A stretch of DNA of 64,000 nucleotides from Blastopirellula sp. (GTDB taxonomy: Bacteria > Planctomycetota > Planctomycetia > Pirellulales > Pirellulaceae), in contig NVWB01000009.1 of assembly GCA_002733575.1 (NCBI GenBank), positions 1 through 64,000 on the forward strand, given 5' to 3'. Below the pieces are notes generated by a model. That model searched no databases. It worked only from the letters and a program-made list of their open reading frames with translations, and was not told the origin of the DNA. The translations under genes and the position numbers were made by a program. Of the stretch, positions 19,795 to 30,469 are shown piece by piece. How positions within the stretch are numbered: position 1 is the stretch's first letter; every line of letters starts with the position of its first letter.

Positions 19795-20682
19795 TCAGAC
19801 TGTGCCGGCTTGTTTTTCTTTTCGTCGTCTGCGAAGTGCCCCTATTCCCATGCAGCATGCACCGATGCCAAAGATGGCCATCGAAGTGGGTTCAGGAATC
19901 GTTGAATGGTTTTCGATGGAGACGTGTAGGACGTAGTCCGTACATTCTGGTAATGCAAGTCCTGTCAAACCTCCAGTATGATTAAAGTAGTTACCATCTC
20001 CAACATCTGTGTCTCTGTTGCCGTCCACTTTGCCTACACCGATGTAATAGGTGCCCGATTTAGTAAATCGATATTGAATAAATGGATCAAAAAATGGAGC
20101 ATAGACAGAGGAGGGGGAGGCATCATGTTCCTGAGGAAAATAACCAGCTGTAGGCGGGGCGTAGTCAGCTGGATTTAGTATGGCATAGCCAGTATCAAAA
20201 TACTGTGCAGCATTTCTTATCCGGTCGTCATTGTAAGCAAGGACTTTGCCTTCAGAATCGAAGAGTGCAAGGACCGTATCAATCTGACCTCCTGCTTTCT
20301 CAGAAGTGTTTCCATAATCAATATCGAAGATACCTAATGGATTGCTGATAGGGTTGAGTATGACATCAAATGAGAAGTAGTCGAAAGTACCATTGCCTGT
20401 CGCAACGATTGTGGCATGAGGAATCGTACCAGAGGTGTTTGTATTATAGATGTCAGCAATAATTCCACTAGCAACAAAATCCAAAGAAAACGCACCATTA
20501 ATGTCTTGAGCATTCGCTAGTGAATTATTGACTGCAAGTGGATTAGGGGAATCTATCTCTGTGGTAATGTTACCCACACCTTGCAGCAGATCTGCTACAT
20601 TTAGAGTCGCTGCCTGCACCTGAGTTGCTAAAGCTCCCAAGGCTGCTATGCACATTGCTGTTCGTTGAAGTAGTCGTATCAT
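19795..20682 (-). CDS. PEP-CTERM sorted exported protein
   Basis: Protein of 295 residues with an N-terminal signal peptide (ALGALATQVQA) and a C-terminal sorting signal: IPEPTSMAIFGIG, a short hydrophobic helix and an arginine cluster (RRRRK). This is the PEP-CTERM tripartite signal cut by exosortase-type enzymes, so the protein probably ends up at the cell surface or in extracellular matrix. The middle resembles a bacterial pre-peptidase C-terminal-type beta-sandwich, with FDYFSFDV, DTVLALFDSEG and YYIGVG. Start: a methionine codon with GAGAAG five bases upstream gives 20682; two earlier in-frame ATGs (20700, 20694) lack such a site. The exosortase itself is not in the window. Confidence 0.85.
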   Translation of the reverse strand: MIRLLQRTAMCIAALGALATQVQAATLNVADLLQGVGNITTEIDSPNPLAVNNSLANAQDINGAFSLDFVASGIIADIYNTNTSGTIPHATIVATGNGTFDYFSFDVILNPISNPLGIFDIDYGNTSEKAGGQIDTVLALFDSEGKVLAYNDDRIRNAAQYFDTGYAILNPADYAPPTAGYFPQEHDASPSSVYAPFFDPFIQYRFTKSGTYYIGVGKVDGNRDTDVGDGNYFNHTGGLTGLALPECTDYVLHVSIENHSTIPEPTSMAIFGIGACCMGIGALRRRRKEKQAGTV

Positions 20683-20924
20683 GTTGCTTCTCATTTGCAT
20701 ATCTAGTCTCGAATTTTCTCTTGATTTCCGAGAATCTATTTGTTGTCACAACTTGTCTATTGTTAATTTATCACACCACGCAGGCCTGGAGCAATAGTAA
20801 AAATAGGTAAAATAGGAAATATCGTAAAATAATACCCAAACCTCCTAATTGCACCTGTTGATTGGCGGTTTTTAACCAACTGGGGAGCTAAAAACCGCTG
20901 GCCTAATTTATGTTAAGTACAAGA

Positions 20925-20943
20925 AACGGCCTATTCTAGGCCG
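20925..20943 (-). terminator. Terminator-like hairpin downstream of PVC-type gene
   Basis: A perfect 7-bp stem (CGGCCTA / TAGGCCG) with a 3-base loop. Read on the minus strand it is followed by TTTCTTG, a fair U-tract, about 165 bases beyond the stop of the 21108-24248 gene. Confidence 0.5.
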
Positions 20944-21028
20944 AATTTAAGAAGAATCATAAAAGAGAGGGCCACATTTCGGAGTCGCTTTGGGCCAGTT
21001 ATGCTCTAAAACTTATGGCTATTTATAC

Positions 21029-21064
21029 AATAAGCCGTTAGTCACAAGTGACTTACGGCTTATT
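21029..21064 (-). repeat. Long inverted repeat (17-bp arms)
   Basis: Arms AATAAGCCGTTAGTCAC and GTGACTTACGGCTTATT pair over 17 positions with one mismatch and a 2-base loop. It starts 44 bases after the stop of the minus-strand PVC-type gene. No T-run follows on either strand, so it may protect or process the mRNA 3' end, or be a terminator of atypical form. Confidence 0.6.
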
Positions 21065-21107
21065 GCGTTCGGTTGATTGATCCAAGATTACTGTGAGTTG
21101 GCGATTA

Positions 21108-24100
21108 TTACTTGGGTAACTGACTTTTCAGTTCGTTCTGCTTCGCTGGTCCGCCTTGATTGACTTCCATGAGGAACTTAACCAAGTCGAGGAACTGTTC
21201 TCTTTCGGTGAGTAAATTGACGAGCCCAGGCGGCATCGCAGATACTTTTCCTTGCTTCATGCCGAGCAGTTCTTCCTTATCAATTTCGATTTCTTTGCCA
21301 CTCGCAGGCTCTCGTAGAACGAGGGTCTCTTCGTCTTCTCGCACATGAAACCCGGTTATCACCAAGCCGTTTTCGGTTTGAACGATAATCGGTTCAAAAC
21401 CTTTGCGAATGACTTTGGAGGGTGTCAGCACAGATTCAACAAGAAAAGTATCGGTGACTCCATCTCGTTTCGAGGATAAGTCTGGCCCTAGGCGATCTCC
21501 GACCGCTGGATCGTGACACTTCACACACGATAAAGCTTGAGTGTAGAAAAGTGCCGCACCGCGGGCCGCATTGCCGGTTGCTTTAGCGTCTCGGGCCAAA
21601 ACTTCAGGGTTCTCTTCAGCCAGAAGTTGGGCCAAAGATTTGCCTGATAAATCGGTGTCAGCCGGAAGTCCTTTCAGAGCTAGTTCGTGAATTGACCAGT
21701 ACTTATTTGGTGAATACCCGGTTTGAGTAATGCGAATATGTTTGCTCGGCTCTGTGGAGTTTAATTCAATCACCTCGACTGGCTGTGAGCCTTTGCCTTG
21801 AGCAACCGGATCTCCCCAGTTTTTACCATCCATCGAAATATGAACCAAGTATCCGCGTGGATAATCGTCGTTCGATCCCCGTGTGTCGAGTGTCAACGAC
21901 AGAACTCGGGTAGGTTCAGGCATTTCGATTGAAAACCACATCCCCGGTTTTTGTGTGGCCCCGGTGTCCCAGCGACTCTTGATCTCTCCGTCTACCGAGG
22001 CACTCACTTTATCAGAACCATGACTGGCGGTCAGTTTCCAATTGCGTCGGCTTTCGAGCGAAGGCGGATCAAACGGTTTCAATTCCTTCAAAGTCCAAGG
22101 GCCAACTCGATTGGAAGATGCGGCTCGAATTCGTGCCACGTCAGCCTCTTCGACCAGCGGTGCTCGATTTTCCCAACTGTTCCGAATATAGGTTGCCACA
22201 TCGGCAATCCAACGATCATCGTTGGCGCCCATTGGTAACATTAAACCAGCAGCATAGGTTTTTTCTTCCACAGGCCCAATCAACCCGTTGAGTAGAATCC
22301 GGGTCAGTCGTTCTTTGTGACCACGCACTCGATTTGACCCGGCAAGTGGAGGCGCCAACAGCAGATCTTTATTGTCAGGAGTCGGCATCCCTTTTCCATC
22401 GGCACCATGACACGTAGTACAAAGCGTGGTATACGTCAGTTTGCCGCGAACGACCGACTCGGCCAACAGTTTGTTTCGGCGTCTTAGTTCTTCTAACTTA
22501 CGGCGTTCTGCTGCCAGGGCTTCAATTTGCGAACGAATCCGATTGGCGATACTAGCTACAGGACTGTTACTCTCATGAGCCTTTAGAATCGCGTCTGTGA
22601 TCGATTCTGCGTTCGGATGCGCTCCACGACTGATTGAAAGCAACACTTGAATCACCACGTTAGGGTCACTGTCATCAGCAAGGTTCCTGATGCCTTCATC
22701 TAAAGAGCGATCATCGGCCAAAGTTGACTCGGCAATTCTTACTGCGGCTGCACGAACGCGAGCATCTGCGTCAGCGAATCCCTGCTGCAACAGGCTTGTA
22801 TCCACTGCATCAAGTCCTTCCAAAGTCCATAAAGCGTGAAGTCTGCCTAACGCACTTTTGCCTGAACGTGCAAGCTTTTGCAACGCTGGCACAACGCTTT
22901 TATCACTATGAAGAATAATTAACTTTTGTGCCTCACTTCGCCACCATCCGTTAGGGTGCGATAGATGGGCGACCAACTGGGCAGGTGTTTCATCAAGCAT
23001 CCGAGGTTGTTGTGATTCACGTTTGGATGTTTCGTGTTCAACCCGGAAAATCCGACCTCGACCGATATTTTTATCGAGTTCATATTCTTGAACAATGCCG
23101 CGTAAATACGATCCTTCACGAACCCAATTGCCTTCTTGAATAATGCCTCGATACATGTCGACTAGATAGAGACACCCATCAGGGCCTGTGGCACTATTGA
23201 CTGGTCGAAAGTTGGGATCAGTCGACGCGATAAATTCTTTTTGGTCATAAGCATTCGAGACGACGATGCGGCCATTGTCATTCGTGACTTTGGCTCTGCG
23301 AATCAAGCGGCCGACTGGCTCACAGATAATCAGATCGCCATACAAGTCACCCGGCATTCGGTCGCCACGGAAGATTGATTGTCCGCAACTAGCGGTAAAG
23401 CGATTGAGAGAGTTGTCGTCTCGCAAACGAGCACGACCCCCTTGTGTGTCTGGAATATCGTCTAAGGGAAAGACTTCACGGAATCCATCGGCTTGTTCGC
23501 CTGGCAGTGAGATGTTGCCGTAGATAATGGGCCGCTGAAAGTTAATGGCCGGGTTTTCGCCACCAGCGCTGGAATAAAAGATTCGTCCAACATCATCGTG
23601 AGTTAATCCCCATTGGCCTGCTCCCAGTGGCATCGATTCACGAACAACTTCGCCGGTGGTGAATCGATATCTATGATTCGAATACGTTGTGTATAGCCAA
23701 TTATCGATATTCCAAATCAATCCACTGGGCTGATGTTCCAAATTACCACCCCGATTGCCACCTTCATGCCAAAGTTCAATCTTGTCGGCCACGCCATCGC
23801 CGTTGGTGTCTTGGTAGCTTTTTAAGTCGAGCGTGTTGGTCTCACGAATAATGACCCGATCTAACAGGGGCAAAACCATGCGTGGCAGCGATAAGTTATC
23901 GGCAAACACGGTATGTTTATCGTAAATCCCATCTCCATTGGTGTCTTCATGACGCGATACTCGGCTCGTTGATTGCAATTGATCTTTCCCGTCGATCTCC
24001 TGCATGTAGGTTCTCATCTCAACCACATACAAACGGCCGTTCCCGTCCCAGGCAATTGCCGAGGGTTCATGAATCTGCGGCTCGGTCAAAACAGGTATCA

Positions 24101-24248
24101 CTTTGTACCCATCTTGCACGACCATAGTTTTGATCGAATCTTCGGGAGATAAAGGGGGTGCCTTAGAACTAACTTGTTGGGCTAAAGCTGGAAGTGAAAT
24201 TAGTAGGGTCAGTCCGAATACTAAAAGCGCAGACAGGCTTTTTGTCAT
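21108..24248 (-). CDS. PVC-type haem-binding protein with HEAT, two CxxCH and F5/8-type (discoidin) domain
   Basis: Exported protein of 1046 residues. Signal peptide ends near residue 23 (SLPALAQQV). A propeller dehydrogenase-like domain follows at about 40-400 (IAWDGNGRLYVVEM, DTNGDGIYDKHTVF, DTNGDGVADK). HEAT-like repeats are at about 420-570. The first cytochrome c domain has C610-x2-C613-H614 (CTTCHGADGKGMP). A discoidin/F5-8-type domain at about 725-860 would bind carbohydrate. The C-terminal planctomycete haem domain has C908-x2-C911-H912 (CVKCHDPAVGDRLGPDLS). GGAGATC before the ATG supports the start. Family members are thought to oxidise sugar-type substrates and pass electrons to their own haems; the substrate is unknown. 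It stands alone, with hairpins after its stop. Confidence 0.92.
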   Translation of the reverse strand: MTKSLSALLVFGLTLLISLPALAQQVSSKAPPLSPEDSIKTMVVQDGYKVIPVLTEPQIHEPSAIAWDGNGRLYVVEMRTYMQEIDGKDQLQSTSRVSRHEDTNGDGIYDKHTVFADNLSLPRMVLPLLDRVIIRETNTLDLKSYQDTNGDGVADKIELWHEGGNRGGNLEHQPSGLIWNIDNWLYTTYSNHRYRFTTGEVVRESMPLGAGQWGLTHDDVGRIFYSSAGGENPAINFQRPIIYGNISLPGEQADGFREVFPLDDIPDTQGGRARLRDDNSLNRFTASCGQSIFRGDRMPGDLYGDLIICEPVGRLIRRAKVTNDNGRIVVSNAYDQKEFIASTDPNFRPVNSATGPDGCLYLVDMYRGIIQEGNWVREGSYLRGIVQEYELDKNIGRGRIFRVEHETSKRESQQPRMLDETPAQLVAHLSHPNGWWRSEAQKLIILHSDKSVVPALQKLARSGKSALGRLHALWTLEGLDAVDTSLLQQGFADADARVRAAAVRIAESTLADDRSLDEGIRNLADDSDPNVVIQVLLSISRGAHPNAESITDAILKAHESNSPVASIANRIRSQIEALAAERRKLEELRRRNKLLAESVVRGKLTYTTLCTTCHGADGKGMPTPDNKDLLLAPPLAGSNRVRGHKERLTRILLNGLIGPVEEKTYAAGLMLPMGANDDRWIADVATYIRNSWENRAPLVEEADVARIRAASSNRVGPWTLKELKPFDPPSLESRRNWKLTASHGSDKVSASVDGEIKSRWDTGATQKPGMWFSIEMPEPTRVLSLTLDTRGSNDDYPRGYLVHISMDGKNWGDPVAQGKGSQPVEVIELNSTEPSKHIRITQTGYSPNKYWSIHELALKGLPADTDLSGKSLAQLLAEENPEVLARDAKATGNAARGAALFYTQALSCVKCHDPAVGDRLGPDLSSKRDGVTDTFLVESVLTPSKVIRKGFEPIIVQTENGLVITGFHVREDEETLVLREPASGKEIEIDKEELLGMKQGKVSAMPPGLVNLLTEREQFLDLVKFLMEVNQGGPAKQNELKSQLPK

Positions 24249-24388
24249 CTTGATCTCCGGGAGAGTATTTATAGCGAGGCGAGTTGAGTGGGTTGGAATT
24301 CTGAACTAAATTAAATTCCAACCTCAGGGAAGGTAATTAAGTAATGTTAATCACAAAAAGACTTTGACACAAGCAACCGCCGAAATCC

Positions 24389-27300
24389 TTACTGCTCCCA
24401 ACTGCGTAATTTTTCGACCCATTTCATCATGGCAGGTCGGTTTTTCTCAAATACTCCGAACAGAACTAAGATGCAAATCCCCAGTCCAATACCAAACGCC
24501 CACCATGGCCAAGTATGATCAATTGCTTTGGTTGCATGCCAGACCATGCTGACGATTGAAAGTAAAACAAAACTCGAACCTAAATATAAAAAGGCTCTTA
24601 CCTGAAAGATCATGCCAGCAAACACACCCAACACAGATAAACTGAGCAGTACAATTGGCCCCCAAATGCTTTCACCTACACCACGCATAAACATCTCGCC
24701 ACTCGAACTGACATAGATCAGCATCACGCAAGCATAACGAATTGCGGTTAATTGTTTTTCATTTAACTGATGGCGATTAAGATGCGCGGCCACCAGCACA
24801 GATGCCGCTGGCGGAATCAACCAGAATTGAGGCTGCCCGAGAAACGAGAAATCGTTTTCTGATAGCAATGCCCAGAAAGCTGCATTGGCTGCAACAATAG
24901 CCGCAACAGAACTGAGGGCCGATTTGCGAGCAAAACTCAAAACGGTATACAATATCCCTACTCCAAACAGCAGCGATGGGTAATGCGTGCTATCGGCTGA
25001 ATACATCCAAATTCCTAACACGGGCAATAGTGGTAAGAATGCACCAGTTCGTTGTAACGGCTCACCGAGCACTCGAACGCCTTTGCGTTGAAACAGTTCG
25101 CCAATGCCGACGCCAACAAATGCAATTCCCATAACCACATAGGGCCAGTAAGGTCGGAAGTTTTGGAACCACTCGGGCAGTGTCATCATAAGATGTGCGA
25201 AGATTAACGCTCCAACAGCTTCCGCACCATACACATACCACATGCGTTGTTCTTCGGATGTTCCTTTGGCTTTCGATAATGCCATCACGATCAATCCGAC
25301 AATAAATAGACCCATAATGACAGCGATCGCAGCGGCCTGCACTGCCCCAACAGGTGATCCCTCGCCGGTCTCGTAATACAATCCTTCCACCGCCAGCACG
25401 GCAAGCAACGACACGCCTGCCAAAGAAGCGAATAATTTGGTGATCGATTGAATCGGAGTTCGCCAGTCACTTTCTTCAGGCACCTGTCTCGCTATCACCG
25501 CTCCGTAAATAAAAGTCAATCCAGACAGCACCATTTGAAATCGGATCAACCGTTCAAGGATATCTTCGCCAATCCAATGAGGGTCGATGTCTGCCCAACT
25601 GAGATAAATGGCAGACAAGGCGGTCATCAGCAGTGTGGCATATTGCAACATCACGCGACGATGTTGCTGAGCCAATGCGGCCAGAGCCACGGCTAAAAAC
25701 GCAGGACTAAATCCGCTGCTGATTCTCATCCAACGCTCTTCATAGCTTAGGACAACGACCAAAGCGATTAACACCGAGGCAATCGCCAAAATCATATTGA
25801 CGACTGGCAACCACCTTGCGGTTCGCTTTAAACCTTGAACCGGGTCTGCGATGCTGAGAGATTGTCCCAGCTTCGAGAGAAAGACACCCTGTCGCCAGAG
25901 TGTGCTCGTCAGCAGAGCATATCCAGTGATCACCATGCCAATTGCAAAAAATGCTTGTGGCACGTTCAAATGACCACGGAAAGCAGTGATTTGCAGCGGG
26001 TTTAATACCAATTGAGCGTGGTCCAACGCGAAAACTGCAACAATGAGTCCCCAGGCATACAGTGCCGGAATTGAAAATGAACTTCGATTATCCCAAAGAA
26101 TGCCCAGTAGCAACGCACCTAATCCAATCAGCAGCAAAACGCTAAACGGATCAGCGGTATCGATGAGTAATTTCCTCGATAAACAATTCAGACAAAAACC
26201 GGCACCATAGAACAGCATTGCACCAGCGGTGGCTCCGATGGCCGAAAGTACATGGATTCGCGGAAGCTTAAACTGTAGTTCGAGCCCTGTCTGATTTCGA
26301 CGTTGATAAAAGATTTCTATCATCAACCAAACTCCGGCCGTGATGATCAACGCCAGTAAATTCAACTCGACCAACAGAACAAACTTTTGTACTGCCATGG
26401 ATGAAGGTACCGCTTGAGAGATTGCAACAATTCCATAAACCGAAGCGGCAGACATTGTAAGCAAAGTAGAAACATACGCATACAACTGACTTCGCCGACT
26501 CCAGGCAGTCACGCCTGACATTATTGCCAGAACCACGAACGTGCCGACCGACCACCAAGGCATTTGTGGATCAAACAGAGAACCACGAACCGCTAACAAG
26601 ATACATAAAGCACTAACAGCGGTTGCATCTCGCCATAATTGTGGCCATTTGATGGCCGCTGCCGTTAAACAACCAGCGGTGATTAGCCAGCCAGCAGTCA
26701 ACACATGATATGCCAACCAACTTCGGGGAGTGGTAACATCGCTTAAATCAAAGTACATCGCCAGAATGGCTGTGAACGCCAGTGCAAATCTACTTAGCCA
26801 CGAAATTTGTTCTTCCACTTTTTTGTGCCGCAAAGTCCAGCAACTTCCGCCCAAGGCCATTCCCCAAGCTAAGAAACTTGCCCAACCACCTAACGGCTGT
26901 GCATGTAGTTGCGGTATTCTGTCTGGCACTAATACGACTGCGAAAGCGGCCCAAACTGCTAGAGCTCCGACTGTGCCTAATGTGGTTTTAAGCTGTATTT
27001 CAAGGTACAGATCTGACTCCGTAGGCTCGGTCGACTCCGTAGACTCCTTGGGTCCAATCCAGTGTTCAAGTGCCAACCACACAATGCTGTAAACACCCAA
27101 GGCCACGGCATTCCATTGAAGCAACTCGGCCCAAAACTCAGGCGAGTTACTGGTCCCTTCCATCGTATAAGCCAACGTAACGATATACTGCGTGAGTAGT
27201 GACCCGGCAAGTGCGAAGACCGAGCGGCGTTCGCGGATTGCGTGACCCAGGAATGTTGCCACTAAAAATATCAGTGGAACAATGAAAGAGACGGTGTGGC

Positions 27301-30300
27301 TTAGACTTCCAAACCAACAATCGGGCGACGGCTGCCCTATTGGTAAGTCCGAAGCGACACGAACTGCGGTGATCGTTGTCAGTGCCACAACAGGAAAACT
27401 GCCGAGTAATAAAGCTGAATCTCGAATTAACACGGTAGCGTCTGATTGTGTCTCACAGTCAAACCAAGCATTCAGTTTGTTGCCTAACGGTTGGCGGAAC
27501 CACACTACCGCTGCACTCAACAACACATAGCTTGCAAAGAACCATCGCAGGGCCGATGCCGTTGCAGTTACGCTTTCCCAAGGGGCTGCAAGCAACAAGG
27601 GAACAGCCGCGGTTGCAATAATCAACGTGAGGATAAGTTCGCGCGTTAGTCGTTCTCGCATGCCTGAAAGCAGGGCCAATGAGACAAGTGCCCACACGCC
27701 CCAGGCTTTCAGGCCATATATTTCAGGTGATTGCAAGTTCTTTATAGATAGAATCCCTAATTCGTGGAGCATCCCAGGCCAACAAGCCCAGACGCCTAGT
27801 CCAAACATGACGAGTACGATTGAATGCAGGATTACTTCGTCTACTGTGTACAGCGTGCTGCGCAAGACTTGGCTGATAGACTTCCATCGTTTGGCATAGC
27901 AACGCAAGAGACTCCAGGCCATACACCAGAGGGCCAGTACGCCTAATTGAAGCTGCCAGTGTCGAAGGTCTGAATACCAGTATTGGCCCCAATTTTTCTG
28001 CTGACTGTAACTGGTGATGAAAAAGCAAATCGTCAAAGTGGCAAAACATTGAAATGCCATGAGTGCATCCGACCTTCGATGCAAGACTGCAAAGATCAAC
28101 CAGACAATTGAAATACCCAACAGATAAAGAGCATGCAGTGAAAACTGAGCATGTAAGATCCAAATAGCAAACGGAGCAGTTAGCAATGCTGTTACCAGCG
28201 AAGCGATGCTGAGTGGCGTAGCAACCTCATGCCAAATATGTGACTTTCGCTGGCTTGGTGGAATTGAAATGTTTTTCCATGAGGCGACCAATGCGGCAAC
28301 CGCACAAACGATTGCATGAATTAAAAATGCCACTAACACAGGTCTCTCGAAAGCAAGACCGCGATACGTTAGCCATTCAACAAGCGGGTCATTCATCCAG
28401 AGCCCATGCACTAAAGTTGAGAGCAAGAGCCCTGACCCAACATACGTGCATATTTGTTTTGTATTGTTAGGTGCCGAGAAGCTCAGGCACGCGATAATGA
28501 AAGCTCCCAAAGTGTAGAACGCCAAGATTGGGGTGGCCAGCCAAGTATCGCCACCAGGTCCGAAGCCAGAGTAAAGTGCAATCACAATACTGATTGCCGC
28601 CAATCCGGCGGTGCTCCAAAAATAACTTCGACCTTCTTCCTGATAGCGTTGCTTGAAAATCACAACGCCGAGAGTTCCAATCAAAGCAGCGAAGAAAGTC
28701 AGCGCCACGCTGCTACTTCCCAAGGTGAAGACTTCCCACAATCGCCATGAAAGTTCATCGCCATGCCCGGTGAAATGATCTTGAAACAGATGAAAGCTTA
28801 CTAGATACGACAATGCTAAACAGCCAATTGCCACGATGTGAAGTCTCGGCAGTTTGCTTATCACCGCCAACAGAGTTAGGATGATGAAGTTGACGATTCC
28901 GACCGCAAGCAATAACGGCGGCTCAGGCCATGCCAGCAGAACGGCCCCGCCCATCATGACTCCGCCAATTAGTGCAATCGCGGTTCCTGTGGTTCGCCAA
29001 GTTGTCATCGTTTTCGCAGTCGAGCGACGGTGAACCAGTAATCCAGTGCCTAGTAAAACGGCAGATGACATACTGAGAAACGGAGTCATGTTGGCCAAGG
29101 CATCCAAGATAGATTCATTGTGAGACAGAAAGATCCCAAGCGGTGCCAACAGAGAGAATACAGACAGCCCCAGCACGATAAATATTTCTTCTGCACGCTT
29201 AAACGAAATCTGTTTCCACTTGATCGAGCGATTCAATTGAAGGAACATCCCAATGAGAAAACCGGTCACCGGCAGTGCTAGTAGAAGCGTGGTAGTTTTT
29301 AAATCATTCACCGGTAGCGCCATTCGGTCTATGATCAGTTGACCAATTGAGGTGCTAAAGATGACAATTGCTAAACGCTTCCAACCTTCTCCTACCAGTG
29401 ACTTACCTGCGGAGTAGGTTATCCAGCCGAAACAACCCAGACCTACAGCTACGGCCAGCAAATAAAGTGGATCGGTCACCTCGCGTGGTTGCGAGTCGGA
29501 AAGAAAGATTGCGGCTAAAAAGTTGAGCGGAATTAAGAGCATCGCAATGATCAGTACACCACGGCTGGTAGTCTTCAAATTCCAACGCTTCAGCGTGTAC
29601 ATGCCTGCGCCGTAGATTGCCAACGTGATCAGCATGAAAAGCAAGGCCGCAAAATACGGAATGGTATCGCTGAGTGCCGTGCGTAAACTGATTACCAGCC
29701 CAACTGCGCTACCTACGATCAGTAGCCCACTTAGCAGTTCGCCCCAACGGATATTCTTTTCGGCCATGAACGCTTGCAGCAAGTCGGCCATCTTTTGCCG
29801 AACCACCGGTGGACGTGGCGGCTCCGGTTCTTGATCTAAAGGATGCACCGGTTCCGCAGGTCGCTGCAAACGCTGAAGGGCCGATTTTCTTCTCTGTTCT
29901 TCATTTGCTGGCGGCGGCGATACTTCTTCCACCAACGAAGCCACTACCAGTTCTTCATCTTCCACGTCCGAATTAACGGTTGGCGTTTGAGAAGCAACAC
30001 TGGGCGTTGCTTCAATGCTCTGTGGTTTTGGCATCGTCTCCAAAGGAATTGGTTCAAGAGTCGATTTTTCAGGAACAACGGGCTTGTCCGTCTTCGGCTG
30101 TGATTCTCCACTTAGCGGAAGTGGTTGAAGATTCTCAGAAATCAGATCAGTGTTGAGTTTACAATTTGGGTCATGCAGCATCTTGATCAGCCGAGCATGT
30201 TCGGCCTGCGATATCTGACCACGCTGAAGCATGCGTCGATATTCTCGGATGACGGCCTGAGTGTCTTCCTGTCTTGAAGTAGCTTGAGATGTTGTTTGTT

Positions 30301-30469
30301 GTGAAGCTGATTGAGAAGGATTTATTCTGTTTTGAGAAGAAGTAATCGTGGCCTTTCCACTCATGGCTCCAATCATGGCCGCAAATAGCAACCACAGGCC
30401 ATGCCCGACTAAAGTGATAAATAAGACTAGGAAACCTAAAATGCAAAGTATGGTAATTAATTGTTCCAT
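24389..30469 (-). CDS. Giant polytopic membrane protein, function unknown
   Basis: Protein of 2026 residues. One hydrophobic helix lies at residues 5-35. A polar, proline-rich segment of about 185 residues follows, including a short SHOCT-like helix pair (EYRRMLQRGQISQAEH). From about residue 235 to the C-terminus it is an almost continuous series of hydrophobic segments separated by short charged loops, several dozen in all. No catalytic motif or known transporter signature was recognised. It loosely recalls large multi-span proteins of the DUF2339/DUF2157 type, but I cannot confirm that. A smaller membrane protein (30720-31586) lies upstream on the same strand, 250 bases away. The reading frame is intact over 6 kb, so it is under selection despite its size. 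Confidence 0.85.
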   Translation of the reverse strand: MEQLITILCILGFLVLFITLVGHGLWLLFAAMIGAMSGKATITSSQNRINPSQSASQQTTSQATSRQEDTQAVIREYRRMLQRGQISQAEHARLIKMLHDPNCKLNTDLISENLQPLPLSGESQPKTDKPVVPEKSTLEPIPLETMPKPQSIEATPSVASQTPTVNSDVEDEELVVASLVEEVSPPPANEEQRRKSALQRLQRPAEPVHPLDQEPEPPRPPVVRQKMADLLQAFMAEKNIRWGELLSGLLIVGSAVGLVISLRTALSDTIPYFAALLFMLITLAIYGAGMYTLKRWNLKTTSRGVLIIAMLLIPLNFLAAIFLSDSQPREVTDPLYLLAVAVGLGCFGWITYSAGKSLVGEGWKRLAIVIFSTSIGQLIIDRMALPVNDLKTTTLLLALPVTGFLIGMFLQLNRSIKWKQISFKRAEEIFIVLGLSVFSLLAPLGIFLSHNESILDALANMTPFLSMSSAVLLGTGLLVHRRSTAKTMTTWRTTGTAIALIGGVMMGGAVLLAWPEPPLLLAVGIVNFIILTLLAVISKLPRLHIVAIGCLALSYLVSFHLFQDHFTGHGDELSWRLWEVFTLGSSSVALTFFAALIGTLGVVIFKQRYQEEGRSYFWSTAGLAAISIVIALYSGFGPGGDTWLATPILAFYTLGAFIIACLSFSAPNNTKQICTYVGSGLLLSTLVHGLWMNDPLVEWLTYRGLAFERPVLVAFLIHAIVCAVAALVASWKNISIPPSQRKSHIWHEVATPLSIASLVTALLTAPFAIWILHAQFSLHALYLLGISIVWLIFAVLHRRSDALMAFQCFATLTICFFITSYSQQKNWGQYWYSDLRHWQLQLGVLALWCMAWSLLRCYAKRWKSISQVLRSTLYTVDEVILHSIVLVMFGLGVWACWPGMLHELGILSIKNLQSPEIYGLKAWGVWALVSLALLSGMRERLTRELILTLIIATAAVPLLLAAPWESVTATASALRWFFASYVLLSAAVVWFRQPLGNKLNAWFDCETQSDATVLIRDSALLLGSFPVVALTTITAVRVASDLPIGQPSPDCWFGSLSHTVSFIVPLIFLVATFLGHAIRERRSVFALAGSLLTQYIVTLAYTMEGTSNSPEFWAELLQWNAVALGVYSIVWLALEHWIGPKESTESTEPTESDLYLEIQLKTTLGTVGALAVWAAFAVVLVPDRIPQLHAQPLGGWASFLAWGMALGGSCWTLRHKKVEEQISWLSRFALAFTAILAMYFDLSDVTTPRSWLAYHVLTAGWLITAGCLTAAAIKWPQLWRDATAVSALCILLAVRGSLFDPQMPWWSVGTFVVLAIMSGVTAWSRRSQLYAYVSTLLTMSAASVYGIVAISQAVPSSMAVQKFVLLVELNLLALIITAGVWLMIEIFYQRRNQTGLELQFKLPRIHVLSAIGATAGAMLFYGAGFCLNCLSRKLLIDTADPFSVLLLIGLGALLLGILWDNRSSFSIPALYAWGLIVAVFALDHAQLVLNPLQITAFRGHLNVPQAFFAIGMVITGYALLTSTLWRQGVFLSKLGQSLSIADPVQGLKRTARWLPVVNMILAIASVLIALVVVLSYEERWMRISSGFSPAFLAVALAALAQQHRRVMLQYATLLMTALSAIYLSWADIDPHWIGEDILERLIRFQMVLSGLTFIYGAVIARQVPEESDWRTPIQSITKLFASLAGVSLLAVLAVEGLYYETGEGSPVGAVQAAAIAVIMGLFIVGLIVMALSKAKGTSEEQRMWYVYGAEAVGALIFAHLMMTLPEWFQNFRPYWPYVVMGIAFVGVGIGELFQRKGVRVLGEPLQRTGAFLPLLPVLGIWMYSADSTHYPSLLFGVGILYTVLSFARKSALSSVAAIVAANAAFWALLSENDFSFLGQPQFWLIPPAASVLVAAHLNRHQLNEKQLTAIRYACVMLIYVSSSGEMFMRGVGESIWGPIVLLSLSVLGVFAGMIFQVRAFLYLGSSFVLLSIVSMVWHATKAIDHTWPWWAFGIGLGICILVLFGVFEKNRPAMMKWVEKLRSWEQ

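Larger units (their letters stand above)
20701..21107. other. Intergenic region with three hairpins
   Basis: Between the end of the minus-strand PVC-type gene (21108) and the start of the PEP-CTERM gene. It contains three inverted repeats, listed separately or under the findings, at 20865-20898, 20927-20943 and 21029-21064. No coding frame is convincing. Confidence 0.5.

Noticed and set aside
24389-30469. Many plus-strand open frames opposite the giant membrane protein
   Set aside because: Shadows of a long hydrophobic coding sequence; none has a recognisable domain or start site.
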